Shown here in pieces: positions 17,552 through 25,932 of a stretch of DNA of 64,000 bases. A model generated the notes under the pieces. It worked only from the letters and a program-made list of their open reading frames with translations, was not told the origin of the DNA and ran no database searches. The translations under genes were made by a program, and so were the position numbers. Source of the DNA: Acidilutibacter cellobiosedens (GTDB taxonomy: Bacteria; Bacillota; Clostridia; Tissierellales; Acidilutibacteraceae); NCBI RefSeq assembly GCF_004103715.1, contig NZ_CP035282.1, positions 2,904,673 to 2,968,672 of the forward strand, in the 5' to 3' direction. Every line of letters begins with the position of its first letter. Positions within the stretch are counted from its first letter, which is position 1.

Positions 17552-17658
17552 GGCCTGTAAATATGAATAATGTTTTTATCAAAAATTTTGTATCAATATT
17601 CTCCTAACTATAAGGGCTATAAATTTTTGATGTTTTTATTTATTCATATTTGCAGACC
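17552..17658. repeat. 107-bp long imperfect inverted repeat inside the PTS operon
   Basis: The left arm begins GGCCTGTAAATATGAATAA and ends ATCAAAAATTT; the right arm is its complement with a few changes (GGTCTGCAAATATGAATAA). Arms of about 37 bases enclose about 30 bases. It lies in the 350-bp gap between the IIB and IIA genes, so it could be a MITE or a long RNA hairpin. Confidence 0.6.
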
Positions 17659-17668
17659 TAAATTATAA

Positions 17669-17772
17669 AGGGTTTCTATTAAAGCGTTAATATACTGAGG
17701 AAGCCTTTTTTGAAACCCATGGGAAAGTATGTATTAAAGAAAACTCAACTTTCTTATGGGTTATAAAAATCC
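17669..17772. repeat. Dispersed intergenic repeat, copy B
   Basis: GAGGAAGCCTTTTTTGAAACC (17697 on), AACCCATGGGAAAG (17715 on) and the complementary CTTTCTTATGGGTT (17750 on) followed by ATAAAAAT. This matches copies A and C closely. It directly follows the 107-bp inverted repeat and lies just before the IIA gene's ribosome binding site. Confidence 0.6.
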
Positions 17773-17809
17773 AAATTTTTATTAAAATGTAAAGAAGGTG
17801 TGGTATTTT

Positions 17810-18163
17810 ATGAAGTATAAATCAACAATAACAGGACTTGGTGAAATGGTTACGGATTCTTTAAAATCGGGTTTTGTAATCATTTTTAATGATAATGCTC
17901 CGAAAGAAATAGCTGAAATATCAATTTTACATACTATAGAAAAATTTGATTCAGAAATAGAAGTCGGAGATTTATTTATAATCGGTAATAAAAAATATAA
18001 GGTTACCGCAGTTGGAGATGAAGCAAATAAAACATTTAAACAGTTAGGACATTGTACACTAAAATTCAGCGGCAGTCCGGATGTTAAACTTCCCGGGCAG
18101 ATTGAACTTAAAGGTGAAGATATGCCGAATGTTAAAATCGGTGATTTTATAGAAATATTATAA
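17810..18163 (+). CDS. srlB: PTS glucitol/sorbitol-family IIA component
   Basis: 117 residues from the ATG at 17810 (GAAGGTG upstream). It has the IIA-Gut fold pattern: N-terminal strand with ITGLGEMV, ILHTIEKF around residue 42 holding the likely phosphohistidine, then VGDLFIIGNKKYKVTAVG and a C-terminal LPGQIELKGEDMP. It receives phosphate from HPr and passes it to IIB. It is separated from IIB by 350 bp of repeat sequence, so its level may be set separately. Confidence 0.9.
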   Translation: MKYKSTITGLGEMVTDSLKSGFVIIFNDNAPKEIAEISILHTIEKFDSEIEVGDLFIIGNKKYKVTAVGDEANKTFKQLGHCTLKFSGSPDVKLPGQIELKGEDMPNVKIGDFIEIL

Positions 18164-18180
18164 AATTATCTTAAAATATA

Positions 18181-18250
18181 TTGACAATAAAAATAATGCG
18201 AAGTAAAATACTTTAGAACAAAGATAAAGAATCTGAACAAATGTAAAAAT
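18181..18250 (+). promoter_or_regulatory. Promoter and operator-like site of the catabolic transcript
   Basis: TTGACA (18181-18186), 17-base spacer, TAAAAT (18204-18209), then TCTGAACAAATGTAAAAAT (18232-18250), which differs by one base from the site at 14460-14478. The block AAAATATATTGACA is also shared upstream. It drives the oxidoreductase, aldolase, isomerase and YjbQ genes. Confidence 0.7.
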
Positions 18251-18358
18251 GATATGAAGATTCACTTTAAGTACAGTTTTGACTGAAGAAAAGTATATTT
18301 CTTGATGTTAAAACTAATCAACACTAATAGAATATTTTAATTAAGGAGATGTGCAATA

Positions 18359-19648
18359 ATGTTAGGAGTAAATTATAAGTTAGCTGAGCTCGAAGAAAAA
18401 GGCAAAAATATTAATTTAGGCATAGTCGGTGCCGGCCAGATGGGTATGGGCATGGTAAGCCAAGTAATGTTAATGAAAGGTATTAGACCTGCAGTTGTTT
18501 CGGACATAGATCTTGATAGAGCATTTAATGCATATATAAATGCTGGAGTTAAAAGTGATGATATAGCAAAAGTTTCAACTATAGCCGAAGCAAATGAAAA
18601 AATGGAACAAGGTAAGTATATTGTTACCGACAATTCTGAAATAGCATCAAAGGCAAATCTCGTAGATGTTGCTATAGATGCTACAGGAGTCCCAGAAGTA
18701 GGGGCAAAAATTGCACTTGATGCTATAGATAATAAAAAACATATAGTAATGCTTAATGTTGAAACAGATGTGTGTATAGGTCCTTTACTCAAGAAGCTTG
18801 CCGATAATGCGGGTGTTGTTTATACAGGGTCAGCAGGAGACGAACCAGGAGCTGTAAAGGAACTATATGATTTTGCAGATGCTGCAGGGTTCGATGTGAA
18901 AGTAATAGGAAAGGGAAAAAATAACAAAGTAGATCTTGACTGCAATCCTGATACAGTACTGGAAGAAGCAACAAGAAGAGGGGTAAGTCCTCATATGCTC
19001 GCATCATTCAAGGACGGTACTAAAACAATGGTTGAACTTACCTGTATGTCAAATGCTACGGGATTTGTTCCGGATATAAGGGGTGCTCATGGCGCAGAGG
19101 CAAAAGTAAATGAGCTTACTTCAGTGCTTAGTTTGAAGGAAGAAGGCGGAGTGCTTAACAAATACGGAGTTGTTGAATATATAAAGGGTGTAGCCCCCGG
19201 GGTATTCGTAATCGTATCGAGCAAGCTCGATACTGTAAAAGCTGAAATGAAATACTTAAGTATGGGTGATGGTCCAAATTATGTTTTGTACAGGCCATAT
19301 CATTTAGCAAGTTTAGAGACCCCACTATCTGCGGTAAAAGCCGTATTGGACCATCAATCAACTATAGTACCGATGGGAGCACCAGTTTCAGAAGTAATCA
19401 CTATAGCAAAGAAAGATTTAAAGGCAGGACAGAATTTAGACGGAATAGGCGGATACACAGTATATGGTACAATCGAGCTTGCGAAGACCGCAAAAAAAAT
19501 AAATGCAGTTCCCCTTGGATTAATAAACAAAAAGACAGTTCTCAAAAAAAATGTAAAGAAAGGCGAAGTTATAACTTATGAGATGGTTGATCTTGACGAA
19601 TCATCATTGATATTTCAGCTCAGGAAATTGCAAGACAGATTCTTCTAA
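18359..19648 (+). CDS. NAD(P)-dependent oxidoreductase with C-terminal SAF domain
   Basis: 429 residues. A Rossmann domain opens with GIVGAGQMGMGMV (about residues 22-34); the middle region resembles homoserine dehydrogenase-like proteins (VDVAIDATGVPEVG near 102, YTGSAGDEPGAV near 158). The last 80 residues form a SAF domain (LKKNVKKGEVITYEMV). Family members occur in sugar and polyol PTS operons, but their exact reaction is not settled as far as I know. Here it probably oxidises or rearranges the phosphorylated polyol before the aldolase step. It starts at an ATG with AAGGAG upstream and has its own promoter. Confidence 0.82.
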   Translation: MLGVNYKLAELEEKGKNINLGIVGAGQMGMGMVSQVMLMKGIRPAVVSDIDLDRAFNAYINAGVKSDDIAKVSTIAEANEKMEQGKYIVTDNSEIASKANLVDVAIDATGVPEVGAKIALDAIDNKKHIVMLNVETDVCIGPLLKKLADNAGVVYTGSAGDEPGAVKELYDFADAAGFDVKVIGKGKNNKVDLDCNPDTVLEEATRRGVSPHMLASFKDGTKTMVELTCMSNATGFVPDIRGAHGAEAKVNELTSVLSLKEEGGVLNKYGVVEYIKGVAPGVFVIVSSKLDTVKAEMKYLSMGDGPNYVLYRPYHLASLETPLSAVKAVLDHQSTIVPMGAPVSEVITIAKKDLKAGQNLDGIGGYTVYGTIELAKTAKKINAVPLGLINKKTVLKKNVKKGEVITYEMVDLDESSLIFQLRKLQDRFF

Positions 19649-19659
19649 TATTTTATTTA

Positions 19660-19694
19660 TATACGGGTATTGCATTACTTTGAATACCCGTATA
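19660..19694 (+). terminator. Hairpin after the SAF oxidoreductase (attenuator or processing site)
   Basis: TATACGGGTATT and AATACCCGTATA form a perfect 12-bp stem with an 11-base loop. Only a short A/T stretch follows, not a strong T-run, so it may only reduce read-through into the aldolase gene 55 bp on, or stabilise the upstream message. Confidence 0.5.
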
Positions 19695-19748
19695 TTTAAA
19701 TATTTAGTTGTTTAATGTTAAGCGATTAATTTTTAGGGAGATGATACT

Positions 19749-20588
19749 TTGTTAGTTTCATCAAAAGAATTATTTAAGGCAGCGATGAAAAATAATTTTG
19801 CAATACCGGCACCAAACTTTGTAGATCAGAATTCTATCGAGTCTTATATAGAAGTGGCAGAAAAACTAAATTTACCGGTTATTCTGGCATATGCAGAAGC
19901 ACATAAGAATTTCTTGCCCTTTGATGATGCCGTATGTTTAGGCAAATATTACTGCAAAAAAACAAGGATACCGGCAGTACTTCATTTTGATCACGGTACC
20001 ACTATGGAACTTATAATGAAAGCTGTAGATGAGGGGTTTAAATCGGTAATGATAGATGCTTCCATGGACTCATTCCAAGACAATGTAAAGAGAACAAAAG
20101 AAATCGTTGAGTATGCCCATTTGAGAGGAGCAGTAGTAGAAGCTGAAATAGGCCATGTGGGAAGCGGAGAAAATTATAGTAACAGTAATGATGGTGACAA
20201 TATCTATACAACTGTCGAAGATGCAAAAAAATTTACTGAACTTACAGATGTGGATTCCCTTGCAGTATCCATAGGAACCGCTCACGGAATTTACAAGGGA
20301 AAACCAATTATAAATTTTGGGCGATTAAAAGAAATAAGAAATGCAGTGGATATCCCTCTGGTACTTCACGGAGGTTCATCAACAGGTGATGACAATCTTG
20401 CAAAATGCGCAAGAGAAGGAATATGTAAAATAAACATTTATACTGATTTAGTAAATGCTGCATATAAAAAAGTAAAGGACAGCAATTGGAATAACTATTA
20501 TGAACTGAGAGATGTTCAAAAGAAAGGCATGAAGGAATGCCTTGAACATTATTATGATGTGTTTGGAACAAAAAAATTCAAAAAATAA
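19749..20588 (+). CDS. Class II fructose-bisphosphate aldolase-family protein
   Basis: 279 residues in the ketose-bisphosphate (GatY/KbaY/FbaA-like) aldolase family. Zinc and catalytic motifs are visible: LHFDHGTT (near 80), EAEIGHVG (near 135), SIGTAHGIYKG (near 178) and LHGGSSTGDD (near 208). The start is a TTG preceded by AGGGAG; no ATG lies close by. It probably splits a ketose (bis)phosphate derived from the imported polyol, yielding dihydroxyacetone phosphate for the neighbouring TIM-like enzyme. Confidence 0.9.
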   Translation: MLVSSKELFKAAMKNNFAIPAPNFVDQNSIESYIEVAEKLNLPVILAYAEAHKNFLPFDDAVCLGKYYCKKTRIPAVLHFDHGTTMELIMKAVDEGFKSVMIDASMDSFQDNVKRTKEIVEYAHLRGAVVEAEIGHVGSGENYSNSNDGDNIYTTVEDAKKFTELTDVDSLAVSIGTAHGIYKGKPIINFGRLKEIRNAVDIPLVLHGGSSTGDDNLAKCAREGICKINIYTDLVNAAYKKVKDSNWNNYYELRDVQKKGMKECLEHYYDVFGTKKFKK

Positions 20589-20600
20589 GGGAGCGAAAAC

Positions 20601-21299
20601 ATGCGAAAAATACAAACACCATTTTTCATATGTAATCCAAAATCATATTTATATGGGGAAGAAAGTCTAAAACTGGCGCTTACTGCAGATGAACTCGCTT
20701 TAAAATACGGAGTTGACATATTTTTTACAGCACCATATACGGACTTAGCAAATATAAAAGCTCATACGAAATATATAAGGGTAACTGCACAGCATATGGA
20801 TCCTTTAATTCCGGGACGTGGAATGGGTCACGTGCTTCCTGAATCATTAAAAGCGGCCGGAGTGGAAGCAGTATTCTTAAATCATGCTGAACATTCACTC
20901 AAACTCGTTGATTTAGTCAAAACTACGAAAAGAGCAAAAGATCTTGGAATCATTACAATTATCTGTGCAGATTGTATTGAGGAAGCCAAAGCTATTGCAA
21001 AGTTAAAACCCAATATATTATTATGTGAACCTACCGCACTAATTGGTACCGGAAAGACAAGTGATTCTCACTATGTAACACAAACCGTAAATTCAATAAA
21101 AGAAATTGATAGAAATATTCTGGTTATGGAAGCTTCGGGAATAACCACCGGAGAAGATGTCTATAAAATGATAATGAACGGTGCTGATGGAACTGGTGCA
21201 ACAAGCGGAATACTTAAAGCTCCGAACAAGGCAAAAATGTTGGAAGAAATGGTACAGGCAATTGCTAAGGCTAAAAAAGACAGGGAAAAAATGAAATAA
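20601..21299 (+). CDS. Triose-phosphate isomerase-like protein (compact type)
   Basis: 232 residues, shorter than ordinary bacterial TIM (about 250) and closer in motif style to the archaeal type. Catalytic residues are kept in variant settings: Asn and Lys in NPKSY, His in LNHAEHS, Glu in LLCEPTALIGTGK, and a phosphate-binding GADGTGATSGI loop. Relatives in tetritol pathways isomerise erythrulose phosphates, so this may act on a four-carbon or triose phosphate; the genome's housekeeping tpiA is presumably elsewhere. It lies 12 bp after the aldolase gene. Confidence 0.85.
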   Translation: MRKIQTPFFICNPKSYLYGEESLKLALTADELALKYGVDIFFTAPYTDLANIKAHTKYIRVTAQHMDPLIPGRGMGHVLPESLKAAGVEAVFLNHAEHSLKLVDLVKTTKRAKDLGIITIICADCIEEAKAIAKLKPNILLCEPTALIGTGKTSDSHYVTQTVNSIKEIDRNILVMEASGITTGEDVYKMIMNGADGTGATSGILKAPNKAKMLEEMVQAIAKAKKDREKMK

Positions 21300-21312
21300 T
21301 GGAGGAATTGAC

Positions 21313-21828
21313 ATGACAGTTTATAATGATGAATTGATTTTAAGATCAAATGGAAACAGAGTTTCATATTTTGAGATAACGGATAAAGTAAGAAAAATAG
21401 TAGAAAAAAGCGGAATTAAAAACGGAATATGCGTAGTAGCTTCACCGCATACGACTTGTTCAGTATTTCTTGAAGAATATTCTCATGACAGAAACTACGC
21501 GGGAGATGAATATCTTCAGGTTGACCTTAATAATGTGCTTGAAAAGATCATCCCAAGGTGTGTAACTGAACGCCAGTATTATCATCCGGGGCCAAAACAT
21601 ATAGCTTTTGGTGACACATTAGGTTCAGAATATGTTCCGGACGGTGACAGAAGATCATTACTGAATACAGAGGCTCATTTAAAAGGAACTCTTATAGGAT
21701 CAAGTCAGACATTTATTGTTCAGGATTCAAAACTTCAGATCGGCGGAGTCGGATATATATATTTTGTTGACTGGGATCAGAACAGAGTACGTGACAGGCA
21801 CTGCAAAGTTCAAGTTTTAGGGGAATAG
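21313..21828 (+). CDS. YjbQ/UPF0047 family protein
   Basis: 171 residues with family motifs: CVVASPHTTCSVFLEE near residue 40, ERQYYHPGP near 91 and LKGTLIGSSQTFIV near 133. Homologues were annotated as secondary thiamine-phosphate synthases from weak activity; the true role is unclear. This is the last gene of the polyol transcript, 13 bp after the TIM-like gene, and its repeated presence in such operons suggests it handles a pathway intermediate rather than thiamine. Basis for that is inference. Confidence 0.82.
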   Translation: MTVYNDELILRSNGNRVSYFEITDKVRKIVEKSGIKNGICVVASPHTTCSVFLEEYSHDRNYAGDEYLQVDLNNVLEKIIPRCVTERQYYHPGPKHIAFGDTLGSEYVPDGDRRSLLNTEAHLKGTLIGSSQTFIVQDSKLQIGGVGYIYFVDWDQNRVRDRHCKVQVLGE

Positions 21829-21832
21829 TAGA

Positions 21833-21889
21833 AGGCTCATATTGAAGTATTACTAAATTAAAAAAATTAGAATTTTCCTATGGGCTATA
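21833..21889. repeat. Degenerate intergenic repeat, copy E
   Basis: AAGGCTCATATTGAAGTATT, then a short A/T stretch, then TTCCTATGGGCTATAAAAAA. It keeps the two ends of the longer copies A-C but has lost the middle. It directly precedes the bidirectional terminator. Confidence 0.4.
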
Positions 21890-21890
21890 A

Positions 21891-21937
21891 AAAATCCTGT
21901 ATTTTACATTAATAAAATATAAAATACAGGATTTTTT
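21891..21937. terminator. Bidirectional terminator between yjbQ and lysA
   Basis: AAAATCCTGTATTTTA and its complement form a 16-bp stem, with T-runs outward on the plus strand (GGATTTTTT) and A-runs that serve the minus-strand lysA. It separates two converging transcripts. Confidence 0.85.
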
Positions 21938-21960
21938 AATATAGCATATAAAGCACAAAA

Positions 21961-23223
21961 TTATATCTCATTCTTTAGCATATCATCATAGGATTCTCTT
22001 TTCACTATTAATTTATCTTTTCCTTGGCTTACCATTACTACTGCCGGCTTCGGTATTCTATTATAATTACTTGCCATGGAATAATTATAAGCTCCTGTAG
22101 AAATTATTGCTAAAATATCTCCCGATTCAATTTTAGGTACTTTTAAATCCCATATTAAAATATCTCCTGTTTCGCAACATTTCCCTGCTATCGTGACTAT
22201 TTCATTCCTTTCATCTAATATTTTATTGGCTACGACTGCCTCATACTTTGCGCTATATAAGCTAGGTCTCGGATTATCAGGCATTCCTCCGTCTACCGCT
22301 ACATATGTTCTAACTCCGGGAATATTTTTTATAGTTCCTATGGTATAAAGAGTTATTCCTCCTTCTCCTATTATCCATCTTCCAGGTTCTATCATAAGTA
22401 ATGGCCTCTCCAAATTATATTCTGTACAACATTTTTCTAACTCTCCCATTATTGCATCCGTAAAATATTTTAAGGGTTTTCTTTCTCCTTTTCCTGCATA
22501 GTGGATTCCATATCCTCCGCCCGTATTTAATTCCTTAGTTATAAAGCCCAGCTCGTCTTTCACCTCCTTCATAAGTCCTGCTATTACCCTTACTGCTCTA
22601 ATATAAGTATCATTTTCAAAAAGCTGAGAGCCAATATGAAAGTGAAAACCAAGAAGCTTTATATGTTTATAATTTATGACTTTTTTAATCCCTCTGTGAA
22701 TTATATTATCATCTAAAGGTATACCAAATTTTGAATCCACTTGACCTGTACTTATATATTTATGAGTATGGCTATTCACTCCAGGGCTTATTCTAAACAG
22801 TATATTAACTCTTTTGTCATATTTTTCCGCTGTTTTTTCAATTAAATCTATCTCCCTCAAATTATCTATCACTATTCTTCCCACATTATTTTTAATAGCA
22901 AGTTCCAGTTCTTCTTCCGTTTTGTTATTTCCATGAAATATTATTTTGTCCATGGGAAAATTTACTTTAACTGCCGTATATAATTCACCTCCAGATACTA
23001 CATCAAGGCCAAGTCCCTCTCTCGCAATAATTCTTGCCATTTCTTTAGTCAAAAATGCCTTGCTGGCATATACAGCCATAGTTTTTTTATATTTTAGAAG
23101 AAAATCATGTTTGATTTCATCACATCTCTCCTTAATATAATCTTCGGATATTACATACAAAGGGGTACCATATTTTTTTGCTAATTCTACCGTATCACAT
23201 TCTCCAAAATAAAAATTGCTCAT
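21961..23223 (-). CDS. lysA: Diaminopimelate decarboxylase
   Basis: 420 residues, PLP-dependent, converting meso-diaminopimelate to lysine and CO2. Visible: the PLP lysine in VYASKAFLTKEM near residue 54, LGFHFHIGSQ near 192, LNTGGGYGIHY near 235, EPGRWIIGEGG near 278 and the substrate-binding GKCCETGDIL near 345. The ATG follows GGGAGGAGAC. It is alone, facing the polyol operon across a terminator. Confidence 0.95.
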   Translation of the reverse strand: MSNFYFGECDTVELAKKYGTPLYVISEDYIKERCDEIKHDFLLKYKKTMAVYASKAFLTKEMARIIAREGLGLDVVSGGELYTAVKVNFPMDKIIFHGNNKTEEELELAIKNNVGRIVIDNLREIDLIEKTAEKYDKRVNILFRISPGVNSHTHKYISTGQVDSKFGIPLDDNIIHRGIKKVINYKHIKLLGFHFHIGSQLFENDTYIRAVRVIAGLMKEVKDELGFITKELNTGGGYGIHYAGKGERKPLKYFTDAIMGELEKCCTEYNLERPLLMIEPGRWIIGEGGITLYTIGTIKNIPGVRTYVAVDGGMPDNPRPSLYSAKYEAVVANKILDERNEIVTIAGKCCETGDILIWDLKVPKIESGDILAIISTGAYNYSMASNYNRIPKPAVVMVSQGKDKLIVKRESYDDMLKNEI

Positions 23224-23635
23224 CTGTCTCCTCCCTTTCTGCGTCTTTAAATCGTTTCTTTATAATGCTTTGCAATAAACATGCCAAAAATAAAAAAATT
23301 CTTTTTTGTATTTTTCAACAGAAAAGAAATAAAAAATTATATTCTTTTTACCGATTTTAGGAATACTTTCATCTTAGATTCTCTCAATTCCTTTTTCTCT
23401 GTTTTTTACTACAAAAATCTATTTTCCTATTTTCAATACTATATTCCTGCTTTCCGTCTCATTATATATATCTAATCTTACTCAATTTTAATAATATTAC
23501 ATTTGAAAACTATGGATATTATAGAAATTTAAATTAATACTGCACAAATTTACATGGTTTATAAGAAAATTTTCTACACATAATACTAATACACCAATAA
23601 ATTATATTTAAATTACTTGAAAGGAGTGAAAAAAG
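23224..23635. other. Divergent intergenic region between lysA and the SASP gene
   Basis: About 410 bp of A+T-rich DNA carrying the divergent promoters. CATAATA at 23579-23585 could be a sporulation (sigma-G-type) -10 element for the SASP gene, but no convincing -35 was found. No gene seen. Confidence 0.4.
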
Positions 23636-23866
23636 GTGGCTACTAATAACAACAGTGGAAGTAACAAAATTTTAGTACCAGCTGCACGTCAAGCATTAAA
23701 TCAAATGAAATTTGAAATAGCAAATGAACTTGGAATGACTAATTACGATTCAATGGATAAAGGAAATTTACCATCCAGACAAAACGGTTATGTTGGTGGA
23801 TATATGACTAAGAGATTAGTTGAGATGGCACAGAAGAACATTAGCGGTGGAGGAACTGGTAGATAA
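23636..23866 (+). CDS. Alpha/beta-type small acid-soluble spore protein
   Basis: 76 residues with both family blocks: ALNQMKFEIANELGM (near 20-34) containing the GPR protease cleavage region, and GGYMTKRLVEMAQ (near 57). These proteins coat DNA in the spore and protect it from UV. The start is GTG with AAGGAG upstream. Expected to be transcribed in the forespore. Confidence 0.96.
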   Translation: MATNNNSGSNKILVPAARQALNQMKFEIANELGMTNYDSMDKGNLPSRQNGYVGGYMTKRLVEMAQKNISGGGTGR

Positions 23867-23881
23867 ATACATTTTAAAAAG

Positions 23882-23916
23882 TAAGATAGGTCTCTTTTGA
23901 CCTATCTTATATTTTA
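23882..23916. terminator. Terminator after the SASP gene
   Basis: TAAGATAGGTC and GACCTATCTTA, an 11-bp stem with a 6-base loop followed by TATTTTATTT. The symmetry allows use by the converging L,D-transpeptidase gene too. Confidence 0.8.
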
Positions 23917-23937
23917 TTTAAATATTATTGTCTCCAT

Positions 23938-24648
23938 TCAGTCCATAAGTATAATATCCAATTTTTCATATATATCATATCCTATCTTATCTGTAATAGG
24001 AATTTTATTATCTTTTAAGAATTTTACGACTCCTCTCTTCATCTCTTCTCCGTAAATGCCATCAATAGCTCCCGAATAATATCCTTTCTGTTTCAATCTT
24101 TTTTGAACTTCTTGAACATCAGCCCCTCTGTCTCCTGGGCGAAGATCCCTAAAACCATTAGCAAAAGGACCATAGACGCCATTAGTTATAGTTACCAAAC
24201 TACCTTCTTTAACAAAATCGTACAGTTCCTCTACGTCGCTATTTCTCATTCTTATGCAGCCTGCACTTGCATTATATCCTACTGTCCCCGGTTTATTTGT
24301 ACCATGAATTCCATATCTCCCCCACGGAACATTAATCCTCATCCATCTTGAACCAAATCCTCCTCCCCATCTTGCCTTTTCAATAATTTTAAAGCTTCCT
24401 AAAGGAGTAGGGCTGCCGGCCTTTCCTGTTGCTATCGGATATTCCTTTATAATCTCGTTATTGTCCAAATCAATGAGGGATAATCTTTTCATATCTACTT
24501 CAATAAGTACAGCAAAATTTCCTTCATTTTTTTTTAAATAAGTATCCTCATCATCCTCTTTTACCAATACCAAATGAATATAATTCCCTATAATCACAAC
24601 AATTAAAATCATAATAAATGAAAAAATTATTATTTTGATCCTCCCCAT
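23938..24648 (-). CDS. L,D-transpeptidase with C-terminal peptidoglycan-binding domain
   Basis: About 236 residues: an N-terminal membrane anchor (about 4-23), a YkuD catalytic domain with GIHGTNKP and the active-site cysteine in ASAGCIRMRNSDVEELY, then a peptidoglycan-binding domain (GADVQEVQKRLKQKGYY). It would form or modify 3-3 cross-links outside the membrane. The ATG at 24646-24648 is chosen because AGGGGG lies nine bases upstream; the longer frame from 24720 would put that site inside the gene. Confidence 0.9.
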   Translation of the reverse strand: MGRIKIIIFSFIMILIVVIIGNYIHLVLVKEDDEDTYLKKNEGNFAVLIEVDMKRLSLIDLDNNEIIKEYPIATGKAGSPTPLGSFKIIEKARWGGGFGSRWMRINVPWGRYGIHGTNKPGTVGYNASAGCIRMRNSDVEELYDFVKEGSLVTITNGVYGPFANGFRDLRPGDRGADVQEVQKRLKQKGYYSGAIDGIYGEEMKRGVVKFLKDNKIPITDKIGYDIYEKLDIILMD

Positions 24649-24812
24649 AGATTCAATCCCCCTCTTATACAGTATATGCCCTCTAAAATTATTTAAAACT
24701 AAAAAAATTCCTTTGAGCATAACAAAAACTTAAATATAGTCGGATAATTTGAATATTATCTAAGTCAGTTGTGGTAAAATATAATTAAATTAAAAGTTGG
24801 GAAGGTGTTATC

Positions 24813-25319
24813 ATGATTAAACACATAAAATACGACAAATACTTAAGAGAAGTACTGGATAAAATGGAAAAAGGCCTATTTTTGACTGTAAAAAGTAAAG
24901 AAAAAATAAATACAATGACCATAGGATGGGGCAGTATAGGAATTATATGGGGAAAACCCATATTTACTGTAGCCGTCAGAAATTCAAGGTATACTCACAG
25001 TCTTATTGAAAACAGCAATAATTTCACAGTAAGTATTCCTTTGGAAAAAGACATGAATAAAGAGCTAATATATTGCGGAACCAAATCCGGCAGAGATGTA
25101 GATAAAATAAAGGAATGTAATTTAATATTAAGAGATGGGATAAACACACCCTCTCCCGTTATAGAAAATTGTTCCCTTCATTATGAATGTAAAATAGTAT
25201 ATAAACATGATATAAACTTACAAGTTATGGACAAAGAAATATGTGAAAAATGCTATAAAGACGGAGATTATCATACATTATATTATGGAGAAATAGTTGA
25301 TTGCTACCTGATTCCATAG
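24813..25319 (+). CDS. Flavin reductase-like FMN-binding protein
   Basis: 168 residues with the flavin reductase split-barrel pattern: GLFLTVKSKEKINTMTIGWG near 20, then FTVAVRNSRYTHSLIE near 50 and NFTVSIPLEKDM near 70. It probably binds FMN and reduces a small partner or the flavin itself; the substrate is not readable. Converges on the DUF4230 gene with a shared terminator. Confidence 0.82.
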   Translation: MIKHIKYDKYLREVLDKMEKGLFLTVKSKEKINTMTIGWGSIGIIWGKPIFTVAVRNSRYTHSLIENSNNFTVSIPLEKDMNKELIYCGTKSGRDVDKIKECNLILRDGINTPSPVIENCSLHYECKIVYKHDINLQVMDKEICEKCYKDGDYHTLYYGEIVDCYLIP

Positions 25320-25353
25320 TAATATGACAAAGGATTTCTTTGTCATATTACTA
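25317..25353. terminator. Perfect terminator containing both convergent stop codons
   Basis: The sequence from the TAG stop of the flavin reductase (25317-25319) to the complement of the DUF4230 stop (25351-25353) is a perfect 16-bp stem (TAGTAATATGACAAAG and complement) with a 5-base loop. Both genes end inside it. Confidence 0.8.
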
Positions 25354-25932
25354 TCTAAATTCTATCTTGATTTCTTTAAATCCTAAGGATGTAAGAAAAT
25401 CCGAAATTATTTCCTTAGTATTATTCTCCGCTTCTTTTAAAAAACCTTTATCTATTATTTCTTTTTCTGTTTTTTGTTTCTCCTTTATTAAGGCATCGTA
25501 CAAATCATTAAAACTTAATTTATTAAAAACCGAATCTCTTTCGTCATATATATAAACACTTTCTTCGTCTATTACATTTTCTAAAACTTTAGGCTTGTCC
25601 AATACAATAGATACTCTGAGATTATCTTTTACATCAATTTGGGGATTATTAAGTTCTACACCCCCTTTAATATACCCAGAATATTTAATTAAAAATCCTT
25701 TGCTTGTAAATGGTATATCAATACCTTTAAATTGTTTTGCATCTTTAAACGTAACTACATTAGTATAATTGTATTTAATAGCAGAAAGTTCGGCTAACTT
25801 TTCAACTTTCTCCTCGATAGTATCTGAAAGGAGGCTGGTTTCTCTCTTAACTGCAAATTTAGAATATATATATATACCTATAACCGCGATGATGCATATT
25901 AAAATAATTACAAATATTTTCTTCTTTTTCAA
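25351..25932 (-). CDS. DUF4230 domain-containing membrane-anchored protein
   Basis: About 193 residues: LKKKKIFVIILICIIAVIGI is an N-terminal membrane anchor, followed by a DUF4230 domain (KLAELSAIKYNYTNVV near 45, then FLIKYSGYIKGGVEL near 80, and a C-terminal FLTSLGFKEIKIEFR). Function of the family is unknown. The start is probably the TTG at 25930-25932, preceded by AAAGGGGG; ATGs further upstream would read through that site. Confidence 0.75.
   Translation of the reverse strand: MKKKKIFVIILICIIAVIGIYIYSKFAVKRETSLLSDTIEEKVEKLAELSAIKYNYTNVVTFKDAKQFKGIDIPFTSKGFLIKYSGYIKGGVELNNPQIDVKDNLRVSIVLDKPKVLENVIDEESVYIYDERDSVFNKLSFNDLYDALIKEKQKTEKEIIDKGFLKEAENNTKEIISDFLTSLGFKEIKIEFR

Noticed and set aside
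19660-19694. Operon-ending terminator before the aldolase gene
   Set aside because: The stem is perfect but lacks a T-run, and the next gene has no promoter of its own that I can see; kept as a partial hairpin.
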